Shown here one piece after another: positions 1 to 8,250 of a stretch of 64,000 nt of DNA. A program made the position numbers and the translations under genes. The first letter of the stretch is position 1, and every line of letters begins with the position of its first letter. The stretch spans positions 10,273 through 74,272 of the forward strand of contig CAKSBC010000010.1 in NCBI GenBank assembly GCA_934438085.1, given 5' to 3'. This DNA is from an uncultured Lachnospiraceae bacterium. GTDB lineage: Bacteria > Bacillota > Clostridia > Lachnospirales > Lachnospiraceae. The notes beneath the pieces are model-generated. The model was not told where the DNA came from. It was given only the letters and a program-made list of their open reading frames with translations, and searched no databases.

Positions 1-279
1 TTCATCTAATGTAAATGTCTCATCCCTATCATCATTTGCCGTAAGCAGTCTTGCCGCAAAGCTGCTGAGTGAAACGAGAGTATCGTCTGAAAAATACAGT
101 TCGATCTCATCTCCGCTTTTTAAAAGTTCACTGCCGTCAGCCCTGTTTTTGCAAAGCTTAATATTCTTTTTTCTGAGATTTTTATATACGAAGCTTTTAG
201 GGGCGGCATCAAAATACTTGAGTAAGAATTTATCCAGTCTTCTTCCCGCTTCCTCTTCGTTTATCTTTATTATCTGCAT
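1..279 (-). CDS. RluA-family rRNA/tRNA pseudouridine synthase, N-terminal part (cut by window edge)
   Basis: The 93 codons visible form an S4-type RNA-binding domain: the segment RRLDKFLLKYF near residues 13-23 followed by a basic stretch ending KKNIKL is typical of the N-terminus of large-subunit pseudouridine synthases (RluA/RluC/RluD group). The catalytic domain with the HRLDxxTSG signature would lie beyond position 1, so which uridine is modified cannot be told. ATG at 277-279. It is the last visible gene of a minus-strand run, 24 bp after the HAD phosphatase, and probably shares its transcript. Family assignment rests on the S4 domain alone. Confidence 0.7.
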   Translation of the reverse strand, partial: MQIIKINEEEAGRRLDKFLLKYFDAAPKSFVYKNLRKKNIKLCKNRADGSELLKSGDEIELYFSDDTLVSLSSFAARLLTANDDRDETFTLDE

Positions 280-303
280 ATGTGACCTTTTAATACTATG
301 TCT

Positions 304-963
304 TTAAAGCAATTCACTGTAATCCGTTATATAATGATCTGCCAGCCTTAATTTTTCCTCATAAAGCATTTCCGAAAACTCATCATAAACAGCAATCGTT
401 TCCATACCTGCCGCCTTGCCGGCTAATATTCCTGCAGGTACATCCTCGAACACTATACATTCTTCCGGTCTTGAGCCGAGTATATCCGCCGCATGCAAAT
501 AGACATCGGGAGAAGGTTTTCCTCTCTCGACGTCATCTGCTGTAACTATTGTGTCGAAATATTTGATTATTGAATTGGATTCAAGACACGCTCTTACCAT
601 TTTCTCAGCGTTGCTTGTTGCAATGCCGATCTTGATATCGTATTCTTTCAGAAATCGAAGAAACTCAGCTGTATACGGCTTAAGACATACCTCATCCCGA
701 TATTTCGAATAAGACATATCCACCCAGTCTCGTATCATTTCCTCAACGGTTCTCGGAATGTCAAATCTTTCTTTAAAAAAGACAGCTGTCTCATTGATGT
801 TCATACCTTCTATCTCTCGCTGAAGCTCCGGATAAAAAGTCTTATCAAATCTGGCTAAATATTCTCTGTCGATTTCAGCCCACATCCACATGGAATCTAC
901 TAATGTGCCGTCAAGATCAAAGAGCACAGTATTAAAATCACTGTTCAGTTGTTTCAGTTTCAT
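304..963 (-). CDS. HAD-superfamily hydrolase (beta-phosphoglucomutase/phosphatase-like)
   Basis: 219-residue cytoplasmic protein with the HAD motifs in order: FDLDGTLVDS near residue 15 (nucleophile and acid/base Asp), ATSN near residue 115 (motif II Ser/Thr region), GKPSPDVYL (motif III Lys) and the acidic FEDVPAGI (motif IV). A helical cap sits between motifs I and II, as in subclass I phosphatases and beta-phosphoglucomutases. The substrate cannot be predicted from sequence. The start at 963 is chosen because AGGA lies 5 bp upstream and because a longer frame would run deep into the neighbouring gene. It overlaps the end of the upstream coiled-coil gene by 26 bp, which suggests translational coupling. 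Confidence 0.85.
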   Translation of the reverse strand: MKLKQLNSDFNTVLFDLDGTLVDSMWMWAEIDREYLARFDKTFYPELQREIEGMNINETAVFFKERFDIPRTVEEMIRDWVDMSYSKYRDEVCLKPYTAEFLRFLKEYDIKIGIATSNAEKMVRACLESNSIIKYFDTIVTADDVERGKPSPDVYLHAADILGSRPEECIVFEDVPAGILAGKAAGMETIAVYDEFSEMLYEEKLRLADHYITDYSELL

Positions 964-1510
964 AATTGTCCTGACCGACTCTAAGCTGATTTCTGTTTTC
1001 TTCGCACTCATCAAATACAGTCTGCAGTGATGTGAACATATCATCCAGTTTCTGCTTGCTGTCAGCTGCATGTGCAGCAATAGTGTTCTGTATATTTGCA
1101 AGCAGAGAATCAGTATACTGAAGAGCTCCCTCTCTGATGCTGTTAGCATCTCTGTAAGCGTCGCTCATGATAGTTTCTGCCTGCTGTCTTGCTTCCTCAA
1201 CCACCTCATTGGCACGCTGATAAGCTCTCTGCATTACCTCATGATCACTGACAAGCTCATCTATCTGAGTCTGAGCATCATTAAGCATGTTCTGTGCCTG
1301 TGACTGCGCATCCTTTAATATAGCATCCTGCTGAGTAACTATCTTCTGATATTTCTTTATCTCCTCAGGAACTCTCATGCGAAGCTCTACGATAAGCTCG
1401 TTTATTTCTTCCTTGTTGACGATGATCCTGCTGTTTGATAACGGCTGATACTTACAGCTGTCTATGTAATCTTCTATATCATCGATGATTTCTTCTATTC
1501 TGTTGCTCAT
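938..1510 (-). CDS. Coiled-coil DivIVA/V-type ATPase subunit H-like protein
   Basis: 190 residues with no enzyme motif. A short folded N-terminus (IEDYIDSCKYQPLSNSRIIV) is followed by long coiled-coil heptads rich in Gln, Ala, Asp and Glu from about residue 55 to 165, including the repeated pattern A(N/D)xxxxxAxxQAxxI. Proteins of this kind next to coaD in Clostridia are usually labelled DivIVA-like or H+-ATPase subunit H-like; the role is not established, and a cell-division or envelope scaffold is only a guess. Start at 1510 with AGGAGA 7 bp upstream. It overlaps coaD by 4 bp and the HAD gene by 26 bp, so the three are almost certainly co-transcribed. Confidence 0.75.
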   Translation of the reverse strand: MSNRIEEIIDDIEDYIDSCKYQPLSNSRIIVNKEEINELIVELRMRVPEEIKKYQKIVTQQDAILKDAQSQAQNMLNDAQTQIDELVSDHEVMQRAYQRANEVVEEARQQAETIMSDAYRDANSIREGALQYTDSLLANIQNTIAAHAADSKQKLDDMFTSLQTVFDECEENRNQLRVGQDNYETETTEQ

Positions 1511-2001
1511 CTGTAGCTCTCCTTATATTTTTCCTTTATCATTTCCTCGATAAACGGCGGTACGAACTTGGATATGTCTCCCCCGTAGCTCGCGATAGTT
1601 CTGACTGAGCTTGAGCTCACATAGGAATACCTTATGTCATTGGTCAGAATCACCATCTCAAAGTCAGGATTGAGCATCTGGTTTGTGCGCCCGATCGTAA
1701 GCTCATATTCATAGTCCTTGGCATTTCTGATACCTCTTACCACGGCATCTGCATGTTCTTCTCTGAAGAAGTCAGCCTGCAGCCCGCTGAAGGCTTTGAC
1801 CTCAACATTTTCTATGCCTGTAAGGGCTTTGTTAATCATATTAACACGTTCATCTATGGAAAACAACGGACTTTTTTCCTCATTATTAAGGATCGCAACC
1901 ACGAGCTTTCCGCACATTTTTGCAGCCCTTTCAATAATGTCAATATGTCCGTAGGTAACGGGATCAAAGGTTCCCGGATAAAGCCATATAGTATCCCTCA
2001 T
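1507..2001 (-). CDS. coaD: Phosphopantetheine adenylyltransferase
   Basis: Transfers AMP from ATP to 4'-phosphopantetheine, the fourth step of coenzyme A synthesis. The 164 residues match the family's usual 155-170. The nucleotidyltransferase signature YPGTFDPVTYGHIDII lies at the N-terminus (the T/HxGH motif binds ATP phosphates), RGIRNAKDYEYE near residue 91 binds the substrate, and VSSSSVR near residue 129 is the ISSTxxR-like motif. It lies 4 bp after rsmD and overlaps the coiled-coil gene by 4 bp; the rsmD-coaD pair is conserved across Firmicutes. Confidence 0.97.
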   Translation of the reverse strand: MRDTIWLYPGTFDPVTYGHIDIIERAAKMCGKLVVAILNNEEKSPLFSIDERVNMINKALTGIENVEVKAFSGLQADFFREEHADAVVRGIRNAKDYEYELTIGRTNQMLNPDFEMVILTNDIRYSYVSSSSVRTIASYGGDISKFVPPFIEEMIKEKYKESYR

Positions 2002-2005
2002 AAAA

Positions 2006-2563
2006 TCAGGCCTTTCTTAAAAATACGTGCTTCTGGTTCTTATATTCCTTCACACGATATATTTCAAAGCCGCAGCGCTCAGCCTCCGACATGTCGGCAT
2101 CAAGCGCTTCCTCGACTATAATTACGGTGTCATCCCTTACAATGCCGGAAGCATTGATAAGCTCCAGCACCTTAAACTCCAAGTTTTTATTATACGGCGG
2201 ATCCATAAATATTATAAGTCTTTCTGCATCATTTATTCCGGAAATGTATCTGGAAACCGCTGAAGCATCCGCTTTTATAATCCTTGATTTATCGGAAAAT
2301 CCGCATTTTGCAACATTTTCTTTTATTACAGCTTCAGCCTGACGTGAGGAATCCACAAACACGGCAGCGCTTGCACCTCGTGACAATGCTTCAATGCCGA
2401 TAGCTCCGGAGCCTGCAAATATGTCTAAAAATACAGCTCCCTGCACATCAAACTGAATAATATTAAAAAGTGTTTCCTTTATCTTATCCGCAGTAGGTCT
2501 TGTTTCCATACCAGCAGGAGCCTTGAGCGGAATGCTCCTTGCTGTTCCGGCTATTACTCTCAT
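2006..2563 (-). CDS. rsmD: 16S rRNA (guanine-966-N2)-methyltransferase RsmD
   Basis: 185-residue SAM-dependent methyltransferase. It opens with the family hallmark MRVIAGTARSIPLKAP, followed by the RPTADKIKETLFNI segment, the SAM-binding loop FLDIFAGSGAIGIEALSRGA near residue 44 and the catalytic MDPPYNKN motif near residue 122. It methylates G966 of 16S rRNA in the assembling 30S subunit. It sits between recG (10 bp) and coaD (4 bp) in the minus-strand operon, its usual place. Confidence 0.95.
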   Translation of the reverse strand: MRVIAGTARSIPLKAPAGMETRPTADKIKETLFNIIQFDVQGAVFLDIFAGSGAIGIEALSRGASAAVFVDSSRQAEAVIKENVAKCGFSDKSRIIKADASAVSRYISGINDAERLIIFMDPPYNKNLEFKVLELINASGIVRDDTVIIVEEALDADMSEAERCGFEIYRVKEYKNQKHVFLRKA

Positions 2564-2573
2564 TTAGTTTCCC

Positions 2574-4673
2574 TCACATTATGCTGCCCTTTTCCATAAA
2601 TCGTAAGAGCATGCGTCTAAGTCTCTGATCCTCGTCTCTGTCAAGCTCAGGATCATCCTCCGTGATCTCTGTGACTGCCGCCTTGGCCTTTTGCATTATT
2701 GTCTGATCTGAGTAAATATCTGCAAGCTTATAATTATCATCGCCGCTCTGCTTAAAACCAAACATATCTCCCGGACCTCTGAGTTTAAGATCCTCTTCGG
2801 CAATTTTAAAGCCGTCATTGGAGTTATTAAGAATGCCCAGCCTTTCCTCTGCCTTATCCGAATCCGAGGTATTTATCATTATGCAGTAGGACTGAAATTT
2901 ACCCCTTCCTACTCTGCCTCTGAGCTGATGCAGCTCTGCAAGCCCGAAGCGGTCTGCATTTTCTATCATCATTACTGTGGAATTCGGAACATCCACACCT
3001 ACCTCAATAACCGTTGTTGAAATCAGAAGATCCGTCTCATGTTTCTTAAAGCTCTCCATGACACGTTCCTTTTCTTCGCCCTTCATTCTTCCGTGAAGAA
3101 CACCGATGCGCACTTCAGGCGGGAACAGCTTTTTCAGTTTGGCGCTGTAGTCATTGACATTTTCCAGCTCAGCCATGACAGCCATATATTTGCTTTGAGC
3201 TATTTCTTCCTCATCAGGCTTTTCGATTGCCGGACAAATGATATACGCCTGCCGGCCCTTTTTTATCTCATCATAAATAAACTTATATGCAGTCTTTCTG
3301 TATCCCGGCCCGACCACGCAGTTCTTTATCGGTATGCGTCCCTCCGGGCGGCTTCCTATAATAGAAATATCTGTATTGCTGTAAAGAATGATGGCTAAGG
3401 TTCTCGGTATAGGAGTCGCACTCATTATCAATGTATGCGGAGCTTCGCCCTTTTTAAACATTGCCTCTCTCTGACCTACACCAAAGCGGTGCTGTTCATC
3501 GGTTACTATAAGACCAAGATCTGCATATTCTACATTTTCCTGAAAAAGTGCATGAGTACCGATAATGATATCGGCCTCTTTGTTCTTGATCCTGTTAAGT
3601 GCGATCCTTTTTTCTGCCTGGGACATATTTCCAGTGAGCAGACAGGTATTTATCTGATCAAGCGTGCCGTCACAAAGCTCTGTATTATGCTCAAGAAGTC
3701 CGTTTATAGTATCGAAATGCTGCTTTGCAAGGACAGCTGTCGGCGCCATTATCACCGCCTGATAACCGTTAAGAACCGCATTCATCATTGCAAGCACGGC
3801 AACTATAGTCTTTCCGGAGCCTACGTCTCCCTCTACAAGTCTGTTCATCACATGCCCTGAGTTCATGTCGGAGACTATTTCCTTATAGGCTCCTGCCTGA
3901 TCTTTAGTAAGTTCAAACGGAAGCCCGGCAATAAACTTTATCATCCTGAGATCAGGTCTGCAGCGATGTGTTGATACCGTTTTTCTGGCATTATCGCTTA
4001 ATTTTGCCCCGGCAAGCATTCTGATAAAAAACTCATTGAATACAGCTCGCTCACGCGCCTTTTTAAGCTCTGCTTCATTTCTCGGAAAATGCAGACGTAT
4101 AAGCGCAGCCTCTGCAGAGCTAAGATCATATTTATCTATTATCCTTTCCGGCAAAAACTCTGTAGCCCTGCCGTATAAAGAAAGCGCTTCGGCGGCGGCC
4201 TTCATTACCGTGGAATTGCTGAGCCCCTTCGTAAGCGGATAAAGCGGCATCATTTTGCCCTCGTACTTTTCATGATAGGTATCGAAGATATAGAGCTTTG
4301 GCTGATTCATCACAAGTCTGCCGTTTTTCTCATATATCCTTCCTCTGAAAACAAGATGCATCCCGGCTTTCAGATTATTTTTCATAAAAGGAGCATTGAA
4401 CCACGACAGCTGCAGCTTTCCGGTCATATCAGAAAGATATGCATTCACAATGGTCATGCCGTTAAATCTGTTAATGACGGCATCCTGCTGTAAGACTCCG
4501 GCAACGGTCATGATACGCCCGGGAGTAAGTTCATAAATAGGCTTCGGCTCCTCAAATACCTCATAATCTCTCGGATAATGCTGTATAAGTTCCTCTGCAC
4601 TGAAAATGCCGAGGCGATTGAACGCCGCGGCAGTTTTCTCTCCTATTCCTTTTAAGCTTGTCAGCTCAGCCAA
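2574..4673 (-). CDS. recG: ATP-dependent DNA helicase RecG
   Basis: Branch-migration helicase that remodels stalled forks and Holliday junctions. At 699 residues it is full length. The N-terminal wedge/OB domain (about 1-240) is followed by two RecA-like lobes: Walker A GDVGSGKTIVA near residue 288, the DEQHRFGVGQRE box near 389, SATPIPRT near 418, and motif VI QLRGRVGRG near 570. Translation begins at a TTG (4671-4673), supported by AGAGGT 7 bp upstream. It lies 12 bp from fakA in the same operon. Confidence 0.97.
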   Translation of the reverse strand: MAELTSLKGIGEKTAAAFNRLGIFSAEELIQHYPRDYEVFEEPKPIYELTPGRIMTVAGVLQQDAVINRFNGMTIVNAYLSDMTGKLQLSWFNAPFMKNNLKAGMHLVFRGRIYEKNGRLVMNQPKLYIFDTYHEKYEGKMMPLYPLTKGLSNSTVMKAAAEALSLYGRATEFLPERIIDKYDLSSAEAALIRLHFPRNEAELKKARERAVFNEFFIRMLAGAKLSDNARKTVSTHRCRPDLRMIKFIAGLPFELTKDQAGAYKEIVSDMNSGHVMNRLVEGDVGSGKTIVAVLAMMNAVLNGYQAVIMAPTAVLAKQHFDTINGLLEHNTELCDGTLDQINTCLLTGNMSQAEKRIALNRIKNKEADIIIGTHALFQENVEYADLGLIVTDEQHRFGVGQREAMFKKGEAPHTLIMSATPIPRTLAIILYSNTDISIIGSRPEGRIPIKNCVVGPGYRKTAYKFIYDEIKKGRQAYIICPAIEKPDEEEIAQSKYMAVMAELENVNDYSAKLKKLFPPEVRIGVLHGRMKGEEKERVMESFKKHETDLLISTTVIEVGVDVPNSTVMMIENADRFGLAELHQLRGRVGRGKFQSYCIMINTSDSDKAEERLGILNNSNDGFKIAEEDLKLRGPGDMFGFKQSGDDNYKLADIYSDQTIMQKAKAAVTEITEDDPELDRDEDQRLRRMLLRFMEKGSIM

Positions 4674-4685
4674 TCAGATTACCTC

Positions 4686-6389
4686 TTATTCTGCACTGAT
4701 TATGTAGTAATAAACCGGCTGCTCGCCTCTCTCAAGCTCAGTGTCTAAATCAGGATATCTTTCATTAATATTATCTATAAGCATGCCTGCTGCCTCATCG
4801 TCTATTCCTTCTCCGGCATAGACAGTGACCATAGATGTGTCATCATCAACCATCTTATCAAGCATTGCCATAGCGGTATCATTGAGTACCTCTCCGACAG
4901 CAAGAATGCCTCTGTCTCCGATACCCATTATATCGCCTTCCTTAATATCCATACCGTCGATAACGGTATTTCTTACGGCGTAGGTCACCTCTCCGGTCTT
5001 GACAGCTGCAACAGCCTCTGTCATAGCCTCAAGATTATCATCCGGTGAAAGTCCCTCTGTGAAATTGATCATAGCAGCAATTCCCTGAGGAACAGTCTTT
5101 GTAGGAACCACGCGGATAGCAACATCTGTATTTATCTTTGCTGCCTGCTCTGCGGCAAGGATGATGTTTTTGTTATTAGGAAGAATGAAGACATTTTCCG
5201 CATTTACGGCATCAATGGCCTTAAGCATATCGTCCGTGCTCGGATTCATTGTCTGTCCGCCTTCTATAACATAAGAAGCTCCCAGCTGCTCGAAGATGGA
5301 CTTAAATCCGTTTCCTGAGCATACAGCGATAAATGCTGTCTCCTTTTTAGGCTCATCCTTCTTAGGTGTTTCCTCAAGCTTTTCCATAGCAGCTATCTTA
5401 GATGCATTCTTAATAAGCTTTTCCTCGTGCTCCTCGCGCATGTTGTCGACCTTCATGCGTGAAAGTGATGCTCCGAGCTTAAGACCCTCTTCAAAAACAA
5501 GACCCGGATGATTGGTATGAACATGTACCTTGACCATATCATCATCATCTACGCAAACGATCGAATCACCGATGCTCTCAAGGAATGCCTTGAATTCTGC
5601 AACCTTCTCAGGTGAAAGCGGCTCCTTAAGATTAACGATAAACTCGGTGCAGTAACCGAACTTAATATCATCTGTCGAAATGCTTCCTCTTCTTGAAGCA
5701 TTGTCAGCTGCCTCTGCAAGCTCCGAAGTCTGTGCTCCGCTCTCTACAGTGTCAAGGCTTACATCTGTTACCTTGCCTTCAAGGACTGCAAGTGCACCCT
5801 CAAGGAATACTATAAGACCCTGTCCGCCTGAATCGACTACGCCTGCCTCTTTTAAAACAGGAAGCATTTCAGGAGTAAGCTTAAGCACCTCTTTACCATG
5901 CTCAACAGCTGCTCTCATGAGCTCGCAAACATCCTCTGTTACAGGTGCTGTCTCGCTGACCTTATCCGAAATACCCTTGGCAACTGTGAGGATAGTTCCT
6001 TCCTTTGGCTTCATAACTGCCTTGTAGGCTGTCTCAACTGCTTTTGTAAATGCTGCTGAAGCAAGTGCAGGATCAATAGTCTCAGCTGCTCCTACAGTCT
6101 TGCAGAAGCCTCTTATAAGCTGTGACATAATTACACCTGAGTTTCCTCTCGCACCGCGAAGTGAGCCTGAAGACATCGCCTTGACAAGAGATTCCATATC
6201 AGGATCCTTAAGCTCAGCTACTGCTCTTGCGGCAGTCATGATAGTCATGGACATATTGGTGCCTGTATCTCCGTCAGGAACAGGAAATACGTTGAGCTCG
6301 TTTATATATGCTTTATTTGCATCAAGATTCTTAGCGCCGGCAATAAAGCATTTCCTTAAAAGCTCGGCGTCAATACCGTTAATATTCAA
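4686..6389 (-). CDS. fakA: DAK2-domain fatty acid kinase subunit FakA (YloV family)
   Basis: Kinase subunit that phosphorylates fatty acids held by a FakB carrier, feeding exogenous fatty acids into lipid synthesis. The N-terminal DAK2 nucleotide-binding domain carries NVFPVPDGDTGTNMSM near residue 40 and SGGQGL; a middle domain holds KVHVHTNHPG, and a DegV-like C-terminal domain follows. Length about 567 is normal. Two TTG codons could start translation: 6398 lies only 1 bp after the AGGAGG and 6389 lies 10 bp after it, so 6389 is preferred. No fakB is in the window. The Asp23-like/fakA/recG order is a well-known Firmicutes arrangement. Confidence 0.92.
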   Translation of the reverse strand: MNINGIDAELLRKCFIAGAKNLDANKAYINELNVFPVPDGDTGTNMSMTIMTAARAVAELKDPDMESLVKAMSSGSLRGARGNSGVIMSQLIRGFCKTVGAAETIDPALASAAFTKAVETAYKAVMKPKEGTILTVAKGISDKVSETAPVTEDVCELMRAAVEHGKEVLKLTPEMLPVLKEAGVVDSGGQGLIVFLEGALAVLEGKVTDVSLDTVESGAQTSELAEAADNASRRGSISTDDIKFGYCTEFIVNLKEPLSPEKVAEFKAFLESIGDSIVCVDDDDMVKVHVHTNHPGLVFEEGLKLGASLSRMKVDNMREEHEEKLIKNASKIAAMEKLEETPKKDEPKKETAFIAVCSGNGFKSIFEQLGASYVIEGGQTMNPSTDDMLKAIDAVNAENVFILPNNKNIILAAEQAAKINTDVAIRVVPTKTVPQGIAAMINFTEGLSPDDNLEAMTEAVAAVKTGEVTYAVRNTVIDGMDIKEGDIMGIGDRGILAVGEVLNDTAMAMLDKMVDDDTSMVTVYAGEGIDDEAAGMLIDNINERYPDLDTELERGEQPVYYYIISAE

Positions 6390-6404
6390 ATCAAACAATC
6401 CTCC

Positions 6405-6764
6405 TTAATCGATGCGGCGTACGCCCTCGACGAAAACATCTATGCTGCAGGTTTTAAGTCCGGTATGCTGTTCAACCTGATATTTAACATTCTCAATAAG
6501 ATTATTGCATACCGCATAGATATTCACACCATAAGCAACGATAATGTGCATCTTCAGTGATATCTCATTTGCCTCATCTACCGTAACCTCGATACCCTTC
6601 TGCAGGGAATCCTTTTTAAGCAGCTTTACCAATCCGTCCTTAATGCTGACGGAAGCCATACCTACGATGCCAAAGCACTCAACAGCCGATGAACCGGCAA
6701 TAGTCGCAATAACATCCTCAGAAATATTTATATTTCCAAACTCGCTGTTCAACTTACCTTTCAT
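6405..6764 (-). CDS. Asp23/Gls24-family envelope stress protein (YloU-like)
   Basis: 119-residue Asp23/Gls24 domain protein, with the typical ISEDVIATIAGSSAVECFGIVGMA opening shortened here to its first half ISEDVIATIAG, then a conserved LKMHIIVAYGVNI strand and QVEQHTGLK. Family members are small cytoplasmic or membrane-associated proteins linked to envelope homeostasis; YloU is always found beside YloV/FakA but its exact job is unknown. An ATG at 6776 is also in frame, but the sequence between it and 6764 is itself a GGAGGA ribosome binding site, so 6764 is taken as the start. First gene of the minus-strand operon. Confidence 0.9.
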   Translation of the reverse strand: MKGKLNSEFGNINISEDVIATIAGSSAVECFGIVGMASVSIKDGLVKLLKKDSLQKGIEVTVDEANEISLKMHIIVAYGVNIYAVCNNLIENVKYQVEQHTGLKTCSIDVFVEGVRRID

Positions 6765-6795
6765 AGAGTCCTCCATATTTGCACGAACGATAGCA

Positions 6796-6861
6796 GGACA
6801 GGCATTTTGTCTCCTGTCCGTCTGTAAACATGCGTTGACGATATCATTAAATTGATATAAT
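6796..6861. promoter_or_regulatory. Divergent regulatory gap between the Asp23-like gene and rpmB
   Basis: The 221-bp gap 6765-6985 separates divergent genes. On the plus strand TTGACG (6835-6840) and a perfect TATAAT (6856-6861) are 15 bp apart, a slightly short sigma-A-like promoter about 120 bp before rpmB; a second TATACT lies at 6943-6948 without a clear -35. A 7-bp hairpin GGACAGG/CCTGTCC (6796-6802 and 6813-6819) would be in the leader of the minus-strand operon. No convincing minus-strand promoter was found. Confidence 0.4.
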
Positions 6862-6985
6862 ATATCGTTTTAGGGAAATATTACCATAAAACATACTTTT
6901 TTTAAAGCTAAAAAGCTTGCATTAAAGCAGAATTTCTGTTATTATACTTTTTGCGCAATTTTGAGTTAAGTAAGGAGGTGCTACC

Positions 6986-7201
6986 ATGGCAAAATGTTCG
7001 GTTTGTGGAAAGTCAGTGCTGTTCGGTAACGCTGTCAGCCACTCACACAGAAGATCAAACAAGATGTTCAAGCCAAATGTTAAGAGAGTTAACATCCAGA
7101 CAGAAGCAGGTAATAGAAAAGTGTATGTATGCACATCTTGCTTAAGATCAGGAAAGGTTCAGAGAGCTGAGGTTTCTAAGGCTCCTGTAGCTGAGGCTTA
7201 A
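6986..7201 (+). CDS. rpmB: 50S ribosomal protein L28, zinc-binding form
   Basis: 71-residue large-subunit protein. MAKCSVCGKSVLFGNAVSHS and RRSNKMFKPNVKRV are diagnostic, and the two pairs of cysteines (C4/C7 and the CTSC near residue 49) make it the zinc-ribbon (C+) form. It is a little longer than the usual 62-64 residues because of an Ala/Glu/Lys-rich tail. AAGGAGGT at 6972-6979 lies 6 bp before the ATG. Monocistronic, closed by a strong terminator at 7231-7261. Confidence 0.97.
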   Translation: MAKCSVCGKSVLFGNAVSHSHRRSNKMFKPNVKRVNIQTEAGNRKVYVCTSCLRSGKVQRAEVSKAPVAEA

Positions 7202-7230
7202 GACTTCCACATTAAATCAAAATCTATTGA

Positions 7231-7261
7231 ATTCCACCGTTCTTCAGACGGTGGAATTTTT
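7231..7261 (+). terminator. Intrinsic terminator after rpmB
   Basis: Ten-base-pair stem ATTCCACCGT/ACGGTGGAAT (7231-7240 and 7248-7257) with a 7-nt loop, followed by TTTTT. It lies 30 bp after the rpmB stop. Confidence 0.9.
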
Positions 7262-7273
7262 AGTTGGGTTATA

Positions 7274-7382
7274 GGACAAAAAGTGTTGTTTTGAACTGCG
7301 AATTAGCTAAGTATATAAGGCTGATTCGCGGTTTTAAGTTGTTTGAAAGAAGATACAGGGTGGACAAATAGTGTTGTTTTGA
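7274..7382 (+). repeat. Hairpin element flanked by two 21-bp direct repeats
   Basis: Two copies of a 21-bp repeat, 7274-7294 and 7362-7382, differ at one base (GGACAAAAAGTGTTG versus GGACAAATAGTGTTG, both ending TTTTGA). Between them AACTGCGAATTAGC (7294-7307) and GCTGATTCGCGGTT (7320-7333) form a 14-bp stem with a 12-nt loop. All 14 pairs form in plus-strand RNA, two as G-U wobbles; in minus-strand RNA those two would be A-C mismatches. Origin unknown: a non-autonomous element remnant or a small structured RNA are both possible. Confidence 0.6.
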
Positions 7383-7395
7383 TGGATAAATGCAT

Positions 7396-8169
7396 TTAAA
7401 GCCCGTTAATGAAATTCAAGGTTAATGCAAGTATCAGCATGTGAACCGGATAAAATGCATAGCAGATATATTGAAATGGCTTGCTGTGATATCCCTGACG
7501 CCCATGATATAACCAAATCGGTATTAATGCAAAAAGTGCAAGTCCCTGCTGGCATATTTCAAAATCCATGCCAAACAGCTGTATAGTATACATTAATCCA
7601 CCCAGCATTTCCACGTTCAGCCAGTATAGTGCAGCAATCTGACCAAGCAGACACCACCACTTACGACCTCTGAAGAAATAAAAAACAAACACAGTCAGGA
7701 TTCCCACACTGTAGTAATCCACCATGCATATTATTCCCAGTATCGTTCCTGCTATAATAACGGCTGCTGACACAAGCACATATGCCCAGGGCTTTTGTTT
7801 TTTTCTGACATTTTCCATTAGATGAATGCCTAAAAGGCCTAACAGAAGCGTCCATATAACGTTCTGATGAACCGGGTAGAACCATGTCCCTCCGTACATC
7901 ATATCAAACGGAACTTCGGAAATAATGGCAAATATAAGCATTCTGAGTGCATATCTTTTAAAGCTGTGGGTATGAAAATATCCTTCCACGGCCATAAATG
8001 CAAATATAGGAAATGCCACTCTGCCGGCACAAGTAAGCCATTCCTGCGCAGGAAGCAGTGTTGCCCATAGATGATCCATCAGCATAAGCACCATTGCTAT
8101 GATATGCAGTGCAGCCGCACTTAAACCAAAGCTATTTGAAACGCTTGAATTATTTTCGATAATCAGCAC
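7396..8169 (-). CDS. TraX-family multipass membrane protein
   Basis: 257 residues with roughly seven or eight hydrophobic segments. The N-terminal block IIAMVLMLMDHLWATLLP, then GRVAFPIFAFMAVEGYFHT and RMLIFAIISEVPFDMMYG are the hallmark of the TraX/acyltransferase-3-like family, first named from the F-plasmid pilin acetylase but common in Firmicutes chromosomes with no plasmid link. Substrate unknown. Translation begins at GTG (8167-8169), supported by AAGGAG 7 bp upstream. The next upstream gene, a GNAT acetyltransferase 81 bp away, is on the same strand. Confidence 0.85.
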   Translation of the reverse strand: MLIIENNSSVSNSFGLSAAALHIIAMVLMLMDHLWATLLPAQEWLTCAGRVAFPIFAFMAVEGYFHTHSFKRYALRMLIFAIISEVPFDMMYGGTWFYPVHQNVIWTLLLGLLGIHLMENVRKKQKPWAYVLVSAAVIIAGTILGIICMVDYYSVGILTVFVFYFFRGRKWWCLLGQIAALYWLNVEMLGGLMYTIQLFGMDFEICQQGLALFALIPIWLYHGRQGYHSKPFQYICYAFYPVHMLILALTLNFINGL

Positions 8170-8250
8170 GTTGTTACTCCTTAAATTGTTTTTTGCTCTT
8201 AAAGATCTATATCTTTATTTTTCTATTTGAAGCTGTAATCCGCCCTCACT

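Noticed and set aside
1070..1303. Several plus-strand ORFs opposite the housekeeping operon
   Set aside because: They are mirror frames of clearly real genes, with no ribosome binding sites and no family features.
6765..6776. Upstream ATG of the Asp23-like gene at 6776
   Set aside because: The codons between it and 6764 are the GGAGGA ribosome binding site of the downstream start.
7262..7395. Insertion sequence at the direct repeats after rpmB
   Set aside because: No transposase or terminal inverted repeats are present; only the small hairpin and direct repeats can be supported.
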